Below, one piece after another: positions 53,801 to 64,000 of a stretch of 64,000 bases of DNA. The stretch is taken from contig NC_088305.1 in NCBI RefSeq assembly GCF_032854445.1, positions 24,585,400 through 24,649,399 on the forward strand, in the 5' to 3' direction. Position numbers and translations under genes: made by a program. Origin of the DNA: Liolophura sinensis. Taxonomy: Eukaryota; Mollusca; Polyplacophora; Chitonida; Chitonidae. How positions within the stretch are numbered: the first letter of the stretch is position 1; each line of letters begins with the position of its first letter. The notes under the pieces were generated by a model. That model did no database searches, had not been told where the DNA came from, and saw only the letters and a program-made list of their open reading frames with translations.

Positions 53801-56800
53801 TTAACATGACTCCAAAAACAGCATTTGAAGTCCTTTTAGGCCCCATAAATAGCCTCAACTACCACACATGTATGGCTCATCCATTTCCTCACCTGAGATG
53901 TTCATACTTCCACACGCCCTCATCCTGGCCCTCAGGGGGCGTCAGTATCTCCTCAATGTCAGTGATGTCCTTACGAATCGCCTGCTGTATGAACTAATGG
54001 AAGGACAAAAAAAAAAAGATAATCAGGTCCCATGCTTGCACAAAGCAGTGGGGCGCATAGCCCGGGATGACAACGCTTGTAAGGCTTTGTGTAGTCATGG
54101 CTGGGTCCCCTTTAGCCCAGTAGGATGACGTAAATTTTGGAAAACAACTGATTACTATCATACCTCGCCCATCCAGCTATTCCTTTACAATGCTTAGGGT
54201 TCTAGGGTTCTAGGGCACCTGGCTGTCAAAATTCTGAGACGTCGATCATCCCAAAGGTAAATATCCACCCATATTTATCCTTTCCGCTGACTTTTCATTT
54301 ACAAAATGGCCAACATCTACACGGGGCGCATTCGCGGCCAGGCAGCTGGGTACAAAACTATCCTCCTCTTCAATTATGCTGTTTATGAAGTCATTTGTTG
54401 TTATGCGGTCATGTGCAGGCTGGTTTGCGTCCCATTTACATTATGATGGCCCCAAATGGCGCATCACGGAACCAAACTAGAGCACGTGCCGTTGTTTTGA
54501 CATGTCTGAGTGACCTCCACCAATAAAACCAGCAAAGGTCAGTCGCTTCGTATCGAACTGTCTGGCCACACATGCGTGTAGTGCAGATGGTGGCCATTTT
54601 ATGTTGGTTTTGGGAGTTGGGATGATCACTATTATGATTACTGAGTCAGTGATGTCCTTAACCAATCACCTGCTGTGTGAGCTAATGGAAGGACAAAAAA
54701 AAAAGACATGTATGAACAGTGGGGATGTTTTACCAGCTTGGGAGATTTATAACAAGCGTTTTATTCTTTTTTTTTTTTCCAGAAAGACATCTTACGACAA
54801 ATGTCAAAAATTTTCAAATACTACACACGGACATGTAGGTCCATAATTAATTTCACTTACTATGTGATTTTAAAAGTCAAGCTAAAGAGAAAGGCATCTT
54901 ACGACGAATGCCAAAAATTTTAAAATACTACATATGGACAAACAGGCATATATTCCATTTCGCTTAATACCTGGTTTTAAGAGCAAAGGATCATAGAAGT
55001 CGTCTGAATGAGCCGGTATTCGGTTTGTCGATTGAATAAAAAACTCAATAACTGGTTATATTTACACAACTTGAGGTTGCTTTTTGAAATATTCAAAATT
55101 TTACATAAACTAAATATGAACATAAAGTTTCGCCAAGCAACCTGTTCACGCTACAAGTGATCTCTCATTTACGGAAATCTTCATGACCCTCTACGTGGAT
55201 TAGATTTAAGAAGGCAATTTTGGAAGCAGAGGGGCCTATGAAATCAAACACGACACACAGTAAGCTTCTTTGGTCTATGCCAAATCAGTCCTCATGAATA
55301 ATTTGACCAACTTCATCTTCCGATCGTTCTGTTTTTGACAATAGCATAGCGTGAGTGACTGCACCTGTGCGCACTTGGTTTCCTCCCCCTGACGTCAGGT
55401 GGTGCTAATATCTTCGCTCCTTACAAGGCAAGCACGCAGGTTGCCTCCTGGTTTCAATTTCAGGATTCTGAAGTTTGATAAATGGCTTATAGCAGTGAAA
55501 TTAAAACCTTCTTGGCCAGACATAAACATTTACCAGCGACACTGGTTCACTATAAAAGCATTTTTTGTTCAAAGACTGAACATGTAGATGTGTGCCAGAC
55601 AGGACTTCAGGCCGCTGACATTCAGCCGTACTCATTGTGGCAGTGACAGTTCAATTAATGGACACATAAGGTAGCAGTGTGTTTTTTCTCTCTAAATATG
55701 TAGTATGTATATTTAAAGATCATTATTGTCAATAGTCCATGGGGTAAATCACTGATTGTGGGTCTCTTACTTTTCTAATTACCAGTGGCTGATTTTTGTG
55801 GAAAATTTCATGTTATTAGTACCCTGTCAATAAGTCAAATCAGACTTCGTTTTGAACCGCTTCTGTTATCTTTTTTTTTCTTATTTCCTTTTCTTGTTTT
55901 AGATAATGCACATAGCATTCAAGTGGATGCCTAATTCAGATTAGTTTCTAGTATATATGTAAGGTGCTACATGAATTTTGATTTTCTATGTTTCTTTTTT
56001 TTTCTTTAGATCATTTTTGACATTTCCTTTTACAGACTGAGAGTGACAACCACATATTCCGTATGGCATTAATGCTTGACCATTCTGTCTTGTTTCATGA
56101 CTACTGAATATTTTTTTAAAAGTGATTTCAAGATCAATTGCTCATGTTGTGAGTTCAGTCAATCTAGACTGATGCTCTAGGTTTGTAAGCTTCCTGGGCA
56201 GGTCTTCACACTTCACTGAAATGGTATCCTAATATATGTGTAACAATAACTGCAATGTGAGCTGCTTATTGGTTTGCAGCATCAACTAGGAGGCCAGACT
56301 TAGCTTACATACAGGCAATGATAATAACTTCAATCAATGAAGTATATTGTAACATATAAAAATATTCAATTTTAGTACTTCAAACAGCCGATTGAAACAA
56401 AAAAAACTTAATTTCAGTTGAAACAAAAACTCAGTTTGGCTAAGAAAGTGGTGGCTGGTATGAGGAAAAACGCCTTCTACAAACCCCTGAAGAGTCAAGC
56501 TTAATGATGGAGAGGCAAACTCTGTTTTACAGTACCTGTTGTACAGCGAGTGTACTGTCCATCTCCTCAAATGCTTCATCTGGCCATCTGCACCAGTCCT
56601 AGAATCAAAAGATAAACCAGTTACATGTACAACACGCACACGTCATATATCATTGGTTGTTGTAGTCATGAAACACAGAAATATCTGACCAGAACCTGCA
56701 GCAGACACTGTGATGAGCCTGACGACATGCTGCAGTTCTAGTCAGAAATCGCTAAATCATTAAGGTCGTGAAAGCGTGGACGAAGCAGAGTTGTCGAAAG

Positions 56801-57370
56801 CTTTGCTAGTCAAAATACTGTTCAAAATGAACTTCATACCAGCCAAAAAGGAGAGAATGTCAACAGCTTTTATCTACCCCTAGTCCAATCACGTCTCTCC
56901 ACACATACTATCTGTCACATAGCAGTATGTGTGGAGAGTGGAGAGACAGATTGAATTACGCCCTCGTATAGGGGTAGATAAAAGCTCATGTGTTGAAAAT
57001 GACAGCCATTATTTTGACACCTTTTCAGGTCTTTAACTTTTTCAGGATAGTTAATCATCAATAAATACAAGCGACATCAATTACATTTGTCACTACCGTC
57101 CAGCATCGCTCTCAAATGTGAACAGACGGAAAATATAAATAAAAATCACAATCACAGATATCGGAAACTGGACCTTCTATGAAGACGCACTTACAAAGAA
57201 TTAGGGTCTTTGGAAGGCCATATTTAATTACCGATATTTCCTCTCCGCATCCACACAAATAGTTCAGATATTCCAAGCACTTTTATAGTGCTCAGTTTTA
57301 GAGAAGAACTCACCTCGGCTTTTGTACCAGGACGATTTCTGCGAACGACAGCCTGAGCGTCAGCCAGCAT
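47813..57370 (-). CDS. MOB4: MOB kinase activator-like 4 (phocein), complete, 8 exons
   Basis: STRIPAK complex subunit linking striatin/PP2A to GCKIII kinases. Exons in transcript order: 57314-57370, 56536-56598, 53893-53993, 52934-52976, 51196-51282, 50847-50926, 49585-49696, 47813-47944, total 675 nt, 224 residues plus stop (human 225). All phases agree. Visible blocks: [133 protein letters not shown]. The Cys pair (ECNPETC) and His pair (SHAYFHH) are the MOB zinc ligands. Start ATG 57370-57368 ([12 protein letters not shown]). Donors are GT; exon 7 uses GTCAGT. Confidence 0.96.
48450..48800 (+). mobile_element. Dispersed molluscan-type repeat
   Basis: TGAGTGCTTGGGGTTTAACG, TTGTACTTAAACAATTTTCC, AGGACGGATTTCCATGGCTC, CTAGTGCTGCTTCACTGAGA, CTTAATGTTGAATGCCAAGC. 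I know this string of motifs from repeats in bivalve and other molluscan genomes; classification is uncertain. No coding frame. Confidence 0.65.
48832..49285. mobile_element. TTAA-type MITE with about 65-bp terminal inverted repeats
   Basis: Left: TTAAAGGCAAAGAAAACACC to ACTGTCCAGGAAAATAG. Right (reverse complement): TTTAAAGACAAAAACCACTC to ACTGTCCAGGAAAATAT. TTAA lies at both edges. No transposase. A related copy is at 46264-46628. Confidence 0.75.
49945..50410. repeat. Degenerate tandem array, about 34-bp unit, MOB4 intron 6
   Basis: AGTTATACATTTCCCCCTGG, GCTCTAAATAT, repeated about 13 times with drift. A C-run (about 49959-49968) and a T-run (49872-49888) lie just before it. Confidence 0.85.
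51283..51575 (-). repeat. MOB4: Minisatellite built from the MOB4 exon 5 acceptor
   Basis: The exon starts TATGTTCCAG/ATTGAGTGCAAC (51283/51282). Upstream in transcript order, about six 49-bp units repeat GTTATGTTCCAGATTGAGTG + TATTTGTGTTATTGAGGG. A 20-base block spanning the acceptor and first eight exon bases is copied in the good units. Each offers a decoy 3' splice site. Confidence 0.9.
51655..52765. repeat. 15-bp tandem array with a SINE embedded
   Basis: ATAACACAGCATCAC repeated about 60 times with ACATC, CACCA and TATCA variants, in MOB4 intron 4. Frames stay open on both strands (up to 326 codons) because the unit is 15 bp and stop-poor; peptides such as THHIRQHH are repeat shadows. 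A family A SINE piece interrupts at 51740-51854. Confidence 0.93.
51740..51854 (+). mobile_element. Family A SINE middle fragment inside the 15-bp array
   Basis: GGACCCAGAAGTGTCTCACC to GCGGATGGTCGTGGG; both head and tail are missing, and array units lie on both sides. Confidence 0.85.
54644..54704 (-). pseudogene. Decayed copy of the MOB4 exon 3 start and acceptor
   Basis: About 60 bp, roughly 90% like 53958-54019. Minus strand: poly-T, CCTTCCATTAG/CTCACACA, then CAGCAGGTGATTGGTTAAGG and ACATCACTGAC. The real exon reads [12 protein letters not shown]; this copy has an in-frame TAA. It lies in MOB4 intron 2, 650 bp upstream of the true acceptor. Confidence 0.85.
54780..54970. repeat. Tandem duplication, about 110-bp period, MOB4 intron 2
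   Basis: ACATCTTACGACAAATGTCA (near 54786) recurs as GCATCTTACGACGAATGCCA (near 54894), followed by matching AAAATACTACA and GGACA blocks. Adjacent to the exon 3 acceptor copy. Confidence 0.75.
56865..56985. mobile_element. Short palindromic (foldback) element
   Basis: Outer arms AGCTTTTATCTACCCCTA and TAGGGGTAGATAAAAGCT are exact inverses; inner arms TCTCCACACATACT and AGTATGTGTGGAGA also pair, making a two-part hairpin. A related piece (CGGGTAGATAAGAGCTCT) lies near 4836. MOB4 intron 1. Confidence 0.75.
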
Positions 57371-58819
57371 CTTGGGACGATCTGTATACCGGATGTGATA
57401 TCATATACACGAACACCCATACAATGCGCATGTTCACACCATCTCAGTCACTCCTGCACGAACCATCTTAGTTCTTGAAATGCCCTAGCACATACGAGCA
57501 GAAATACATGTTTGTCCTGCATTTTATTTGTAAAAATGGTAATATCTAGAGATAAGGTTTCATAAGATATCCGTGCAGACCAAATACAAACATTCTTATG
57601 TGGGTGACGTAGGCTTACGCTTACACTTTTGTACGCGTTGGTTTGGTGAACGGCACCGTCAAAACTGTGCTTTTCGGGGGGAACAATCTTGAATCATATC
57701 TCAGTCCTTCTAGAATTCCTATAAGGCTCCATAGAACAATTTGGGGAAAATAATTTGCTGCACCGCGGCTGGGCACATGAAGAGGGCGTGAGGAATTTCC
57801 ACAGTGTATCGCATGATAGGCTTATTACGCAGCCTTAAAAGTGACATCGTTAATTATAGAAGAAAAAAAATATGTATATTGAGAAAAACATAAGCAAATA
57901 CCGTAACAACACAACTTATGGTTGAGATATGTGGTTTTTTTTTTAATAAGCCGTGGTCAAGAGATAATTCACCAACGGAAACACGGATTTAAGCCCAGGT
58001 CTATGTCGTGCGCACGAGATCTTCGGTAGCACCATGGCTTGACCGCAAATTGTTGGACTCAATCAGATCGTATCTTACAAACCTGGCTGTTTCGTCCAAT
58101 CACAGCAGTTCTTACTCAGGCACTCGGGTCGATCATTGGCACATGTAACTTCAGTTCAATGGAAGGTGTTGCTACATCAGCTGATGTAAGCTCACTTATT
58201 TTTACTATTTTTTAGGTAAAATTTTATACGCATCATAATTAATCCAAACAGTGCTCGCCAATCTATGAATTACGCTTGCCATTCTGTGCCATTTGAGTTC
58301 ATCAGTGTACAATGTAGGCTAATTACAACAGCGCAAACTGTCAAAGTTGTTGTTGTGCTCTTTATTTTAGCAATGTTAGTGCATGACGTACTCATCCTCA
58401 GTATTTAATAAGTCCAACTTAGTAGTTGCAAACGTAAAGTTGGTGGTAGCTCTGTGTGGCTAGGTTTGTGCAGAAATATATGTAAGCATTTACTTTCCCA
58501 GCACTCTTTGGTTCTCAGTGTGCTATCCTCAACACACTGGTGTTGTCCACAGTTAGCCCGAGACCTCGGTCTAAGAGTGGCTTATATATACTGGACCGCT
58601 AGCCATCCTTAGCCCGAGAGTTGTCTGCACCCGATTTCGGAATATTGCTTACAAAGAGCTACAACCTCATTCAATTCAAATGCATGCGTTTTAGATTCGT
58701 CCTGAATACACATAAAGCACGGCTATTCTGAAAGCTAAAATATTTACGCACATCTTGCCACAGCCGCTACTCGCCTTTACATCCCCACTCTCCTGTAAAT
58801 CTTAGCTGAAGTCAAAAAT
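57371..58819. other. MOB4 upstream region, nothing certain
   Basis: Presumed MOB4 promoter and possible divergent promoter for a rightward gene. TTATATATA near 58583 is TATA-like and lies between two copies of TTAGCCCGAGA (58554, 58610). No repeats of the families above are seen. Confidence 0.4.
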
Positions 58820-58970
58820 ATGGTTATATTTGGCAGGTCGCCATGCGCTGGCATGTTTTTAAAATCTGGGTTAGCAAGGCACGCTTGCGCAGCAGTGGAT
58901 AACCTTTCCGGAAAATTTCCGGAAATTGAAATTCTGACGACTTGCCAGCTGTTGCTGTCAACAGCAAATG
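58820..58970 (+). CDS. Candidate first coding exon, function unknown
   Basis: ATG in a fair context (AAAATATGG) opens MVIFGRSPCAGMFLKSGLAR, HACAAVDNLSGKFPEI, EILTTCQLLLSTAN and meets a donor AATG/GTAACA (58970/58971). The VIFGRSPC-x start and spacing recall a thioredoxin-like strand-turn, and there is a slight likeness to the N-terminus of MDH1B. That is not enough to name it. No second exon was found to its right in the window. It may be chance. Confidence 0.3.
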
Positions 58971-59934
58971 GTAACAGTCAGGGAGTGTTTTGTCTTTTCT
59001 GACGTACCTGCCACATCCTTTGGCAAAAAACTATCAAGGCCTTCACGCACCGTAATGCCTATGGTACCCAATTTTGAATGGAGCGGATGTCGAAGGTAAC
59101 CCACGTTTTTCATTTGCTAAAAAAATAATTTTAATCTGATAGTTTGCACAAACTGTGAGGTCTGTCATTTTGTGCCATAGGCTTCTGTCAAATTTGAATC
59201 TCCTCAGTAATATGGCTTTGTGCCTGTCAGAACTGACAGCCAGCTCAAAACATAGTGACGTAATGAAAGGTCAACCATGAATGCACATGGGCGGGTAGCA
59301 GTAACATGGTTTTGTAGGTCAAAATGTCAACACGGCATGTGAGCGTAAGTCACAACTGTGAATTATCTTAGATTTACTGGCCGTAAAGGGTACAGAATGT
59401 TGGAAAACTTGGCAGAGGATGACTCGGTGAACATAATTCATTGGAGTTTTGTCCTGTTAATGCATGTACTGGTACATTTTGCACAGATTTTTGTTGCGCG
59501 TAGTTTCTCCGCGGTTGGCTATTTTTACATACCACTGTTTTAACCTGGATGACTCCTCGGCTGTGATCTATGCCTAACCCCATATTAAAAGATCACAGCC
59601 GAGATCCTTGCCTAGTTCGCAGTAGGCCCAGTGTATGATGTGGTTGCTCGTAATGCCTGTCCTTTTCTGCGACCGATGTATGTCAGTTTAGTGATATGCT
59701 ACGTTTTGGAAGTATGCACTGCACCCTTACTTCTATGTGTACATCACCTACTGGCATCATCTGCCATTCATGCACCATGTTTCAAATTTCAGTATAATCG
59801 CTCGGAAGTACTTCTTTACATGCATGTTAAATTTCTGTTTGTGCAACCCATCAAACCTACAGCCATTGCATATGTCACATATCCTTTTTTTAATACCATT
59901 GAAACAAGATTGGCCTTCTTGTCTGAGGGAGTTA

Positions 59935-60136
59935 GGACGCCAGTGCTGCCATGTGACCCAGTCGCTAAGAGATCAACTCTAGTTCATGCTGGCTTCCTCT
60001 CTGGCCGTACATGAGCAGGTCTTCCAGCAACCTGCGCATGGTTGTGGGTTTCCTCCTCACTCTGCCCAGTTTCCTCCCACCATAATGCTGTACTGGAATG
60101 CTCTTGAGCGTCAAACACCAATGAAATAAATAAATT
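59935..60136 (+). mobile_element. Family A SINE, diverged
   Basis: Worn head (GTGACCCAGTCGCTAAGAG), body GGTCTTCCAGCAACCTGCGC, end CACCAATGAAATAAATAAAT. Confidence 0.8.
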
Positions 60137-63100
60137 TATCATTTATACAGTATGCCAACAACATGCACCATTTCCAGCATGCACTTGTTCCCTTCTTTAA
60201 ATGTTGCGTGCATCAAGTTCCCATAACATTCCCCTAATGCATGTTTATGTTATGCCATTCTCGGCTTCACACTGTCTCAAAAATGCATTTGTGTAAAACC
60301 TCTAATTGTGTTTTTGTGTATGGTTAGCAAAAACAGAATGCTGTGAAGTACTTAATTTTTGCATAGAACTAATTTTCGTATCAATAATTTACCGCAAAAA
60401 ATAATTTCAGCGAAAAATATCCAATATTGAATGATGTGCTACAGGTCGAAGGTAAATTATGGTTTAAATATGTACAAACTCTGATGCTAAGGCTTTGTTG
60501 GTATAAAACAAAGTGGGAGTTCATTCGTCTGTAGTTAGATTAGTCTTCACTGTGCCAGTAAAGTGAAAGAAAAGTACATTCTAGCATGTGCTGGCTTCTA
60601 ATGAATGTCGCTGTGATAAGCGCTATGTCATTAGCTGTGTCTCTCTTGTGATCCAATAAGTTCTAACAAACTGTGAAGTGTGTATAACACAATGGCCGTT
60701 TGACAGCTACAGCAATGTTTGCGGTTTCTAACCTGCTACAGAGGACGATTAAAACTGAAAACAGTGCAAAACTTACTGTGTTGCTTGATAAAGAATGAGT
60801 GATTGGCGCCGATAATGGTGAATTCACATGTTTTGAAGTAAACTGCTCAAAAGGTGACAGGTCACTTTGCCAGAAGTTGATGAGTACTTTAAAAGTACTC
60901 ATCAGTGAATCAAAAAGAAGTGACACCTGTTTGAGTACTGCTCACAGTAGGTGCGAAGATAATCTTCTTACGTAGTGTTAAAGCATCCCCCATTGTTTTA
61001 ATCTATGATCCAGATCACAAGGATTAGTGACACTGCAGGAAACAAAGGAGAATTAAAGCCACCCATGATGATTCAGGTTTGACGTGCTTGAATAATTTGG
61101 GCCATATCTTGGAAAATTTAAGATTTTAAGATTTGTCTTTCAGTATTCTCTTAAATACACAAAAATTAATTCCAGCAAACATAGTTTTGGAGAAAACCCA
61201 CAAAAATAAATTCCAGAGAATAATAAGGACTTTACAGTAATCCCTTGTGTTCCAAGTTCAACTGCTTGAACATTCCGTCTTATTCCTCAATATTTTAATC
61301 TCAGATGTGTTTGTGTTTCCATCACACTTGTATATTCCTTTAGATCATGTCACATGAATGTCTATTTTACGCCTGTGTCACTTTTGTGTTTAAGTTTTAT
61401 ACATGTAAACTATGTCCAGAAAATCTATGCTAATCTTAACTCTTTGTACAGAAACTATATTATTCTGGTTCCCAAAACCATTAACTACGCCATCATATGG
61501 CCATAAACTTGTCATGTGTTACCAATGCAGATTCTAATCAACATACTGCTTCAGTTGTTTTTCCTCAGTTCTGTTAGTATTTGTGTATTATTTCAATCTC
61601 ATGGCTGTATTAAAATCATACAAAATTTCCAGGTTCTAAACATATTTTGTTTTCATGTTCACACATCTGTGGCTTGTGCATAGCTGTATATATGTACATC
61701 TTTTACATGTTGAATTTTTGTTATTTTTTCCCCCCCTAAAATGGCTTTTGTTGCTCTCTGGCATCAGTATGCTCATGTATTGCAGCTTCTGTTATCAGCA
61801 GCCTCTATGGTTAAACTTTGTAGCTTATGTCGTACCCCGGGCGTCAGCATCTGCATCTGATAATGGAGAAAACGATGTTAAACAAAATGTTAGGAGGTGG
61901 TATCTTAAAAAGTACTGCGGGTATTGAGCTCAGGGTTTGCCCACTTGTAGAGCACAGTATAGGGTTGGTATCTTACAAAGTATGTCATGTATTGACCTGA
62001 AGTTTTACATACATATAAATCTCCTTGAGCATATTAATTACTGTAAATTACCAAATTCACGATTTCAGTTCTTTATGCATTGGGCGGAAGTTTTGCTTTC
62101 ATGTGTCTCATACAGGCGAGCCCTTTGGTAGCAATTATAAGTTTAGCATAACATGTTGTTGTTCATTTGTTTTTATTGCATTCTTACACCATTACACTTT
62201 TTCTGTAAGCCTCATACTGTTTGTGTTGCTCATACATGCTCTTGATTAAAGCCTTCTCTCATAATATATCGATAGTGTGCCAATTGTTTTATGACCAGAG
62301 GCTTGGTCATTTTCCTAACTAATCTAAAGTATGCAACTAATCGTTGCATACTTCATTGTTATCACATTGATTAAATGATGTAAAGTTTATCTTAAACACA
62401 AATCTCTTATAACATTACTTGAGTTTCCTTTTATCATACATGTAGTATGTGTTCAGTGAAAAAAAGCATAATTTACATGTACCTTTTTTAAATTTCAGGT
62501 TTACTTATCCTCAGCATTCTTGTCAATATGGGGTAGGCCAATCTTTTCACCTTTTATGCAACATTGGTAAGGACACATCATCTTTCAAGTTTATCAACAG
62601 CCACCTATTTTGCCATTTCAACCTTAAACTCCTGTTACATTATCTGTTTATGTTCTTCGTTATGCTGTTGCAAATCATTGTAAAATACATAGCAACATGT
62701 AAACATGGCCACAGTCAACAAGTGTGCTACAATGTCTGTATATGCTACTAGTTTTGCAAACAAAGGCACTTCCCAATTGCACTCAAAGTTGCAACAAGTG
62801 GTCTACACCACTCCTGGTGCTGAGGTAATACCTAAGGTTGGTTTCAAAACATTTGCCTTCATCCAGTATATTGTAGTTTGCAGGCAGTGGCCCAGTGGTT
62901 AAGATACACAAGATACATATAGCCACCCCAGTTTGGAAGGCAATTGTACACATCCCGCTCTTAATTTTTATGGCTCCTTAAGCATGACAATAATCCGTCG
63001 ACCATGCTTGTGTGGTCGTCATCAAAGAAGTTGGTTTCAGAAGTAAAATTCACACAACACAGAATGCACTTGTCTAGCACTGCCAGTCAAAACCTGTGTG

Positions 63101-64000
63101 TTGCATGTGGCAAAGCTCACCAGCTGCTGACCAAAGGCCTATGTTTTTTTGTTTTTTTTTTCGGCACAGCCATGGTCTCAGTGAAATGCACAAATAATCA
63201 AATATTACGTAGTATCAAGGCCATATGTAGAGCCATTTAATGTCCACAAAACAGTTTGTCTCTGAAACTGTTGCACACCCAAACTAATCAAACTGTTATT
63301 AAAACTAGCTGACATACTGAGCAAAAATATCACAGTTTACCAATAAAAAGCTTTTGTTTTCATACCAATTTCTCTCATTCACACACTCCAAAACTCCCAA
63401 GCATGAATTTTAGTTGCATTTCATAAAATGTTATTTTTAATGTTTGGCATCACAACCTACTAGTTTTTTCTACACATGGCCTTCGGTATTGCTTCAAACC
63501 AAAATCAAATAAGGTCACTTTCATATGTATATCATTGTTTCACTGTTTATCATATTGCCTCTCCATCAGTGCAACTTCGTCATGGTTCTTCTTATCAATC
63601 ATAAAATTGGGTCAATTTGGTTAAATGTGTATATGTAGATCAAAGAAACTGTGTAATAGTAACCCATTTTGTTAACTTGTCTCTTTGCACTGATTTCCTC
63701 CTCACAATTTTATGTTCCTTGTTGCTACATTTACATGCACTGTGTAGCTGCAGGTGTTTCAGTTAATTAGTAACAATAGTTCTTGTTTACTGCCAATTCT
63801 CAAACCAAACCAGTTAATTTAAATAAAATCCTTTCAAAATATGTGGTTAACTGTGCATGTAGTTACATTTTTGTAACGGTAACACATTAAATATTATTCA
63901 AGGCACAACCATTTGCAGCATCAGCGGTCATCTCATGCCCTCCCTTAGCATAATGTATGTAAATCATGTAGGCAACACTTTTACAAAATATATGTGTAAT
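60137..64000. other. No gene recognised
   Basis: AT-rich unique-looking DNA. Short frames (for example 61655-61927, 62449-62751) lack splice context and family likeness. Small palindromes: about 60878-60902 (AGTACTTTAAAAGTACT) and 62325-62352 (AGTATGCAAC and GTTGCATACT). A tRNA-head-like GTGGCCCAGTGGTTAAG lies near 62887. Confidence 0.5.

Noticed and set aside
61655-61927. 90-codon frame possibly a membrane protein
   Set aside because: Hydrophobic because the DNA is T-rich; no splice or family support.

Overview
This is nuclear DNA of an animal, most likely a mollusc. Genes are split into many short exons with GT-AG (once GC-AG) introns. The proteins are ordinary animal housekeeping factors. 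The introns carry dozens of copies of a tRNA-derived SINE whose 3' half (ATATTCTTGAGTACGGCGTA, then an AAAT-rich tail) I know from molluscan genomes, where it resembles the RUDI/V-SINE type. A second dispersed repeat at about 48.45-48.80 kb also looks molluscan. The species is not decided. I see no operons, phage, CRISPR or plasmid features.

Layout. (1) 1-4144 minus, possibly reaching 5119: part of an RCCD1-like gene (RCC1 repeats), continuing off the left edge. (2) About 4.1-5.6 kb: a divergent promoter region with an ATG-GCGGC/YY1-like motif, flanked by a long imperfect inverted repeat. (3) 5693-42876 plus: a PAN2 gene of 28 coding exons, the catalytic subunit of the PAN2-PAN3 deadenylase (WD40 propeller, linker, inactive USP-like domain, DEDDh exonuclease). 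Exon phases agree from start to stop except at two +1 breaks, in exons 4 and 5. (4) 42.9-47.8 kb: the 3' flanks of two convergent genes. (5) 47813-57370 minus: a complete 8-exon MOB4 (phocein) gene, 224 residues. (6) 57.4-64 kb: no firm gene, only one unassigned candidate first exon at 58820-58970.

The three genes are not a pathway. PAN2 shortens mRNA poly(A) tails, MOB4 is a STRIPAK phosphatase-kinase subunit, and RCCD1 in vertebrates is a chromatin partner of KDM8.

The strongest unexpected pattern is that eight duplications or minisatellites are built from exon edges. Their units carry a copied splice donor, splice acceptor or stop codon of the neighbouring exon: RCCD1 exon 4, PAN2 exons 5, 17, 21 and 28, and MOB4 exons 3, 5 and 8. 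About ten other arrays in introns show no clear exon seed. Calls were made by eye from codon phase, splice signals and family knowledge. No search was run.
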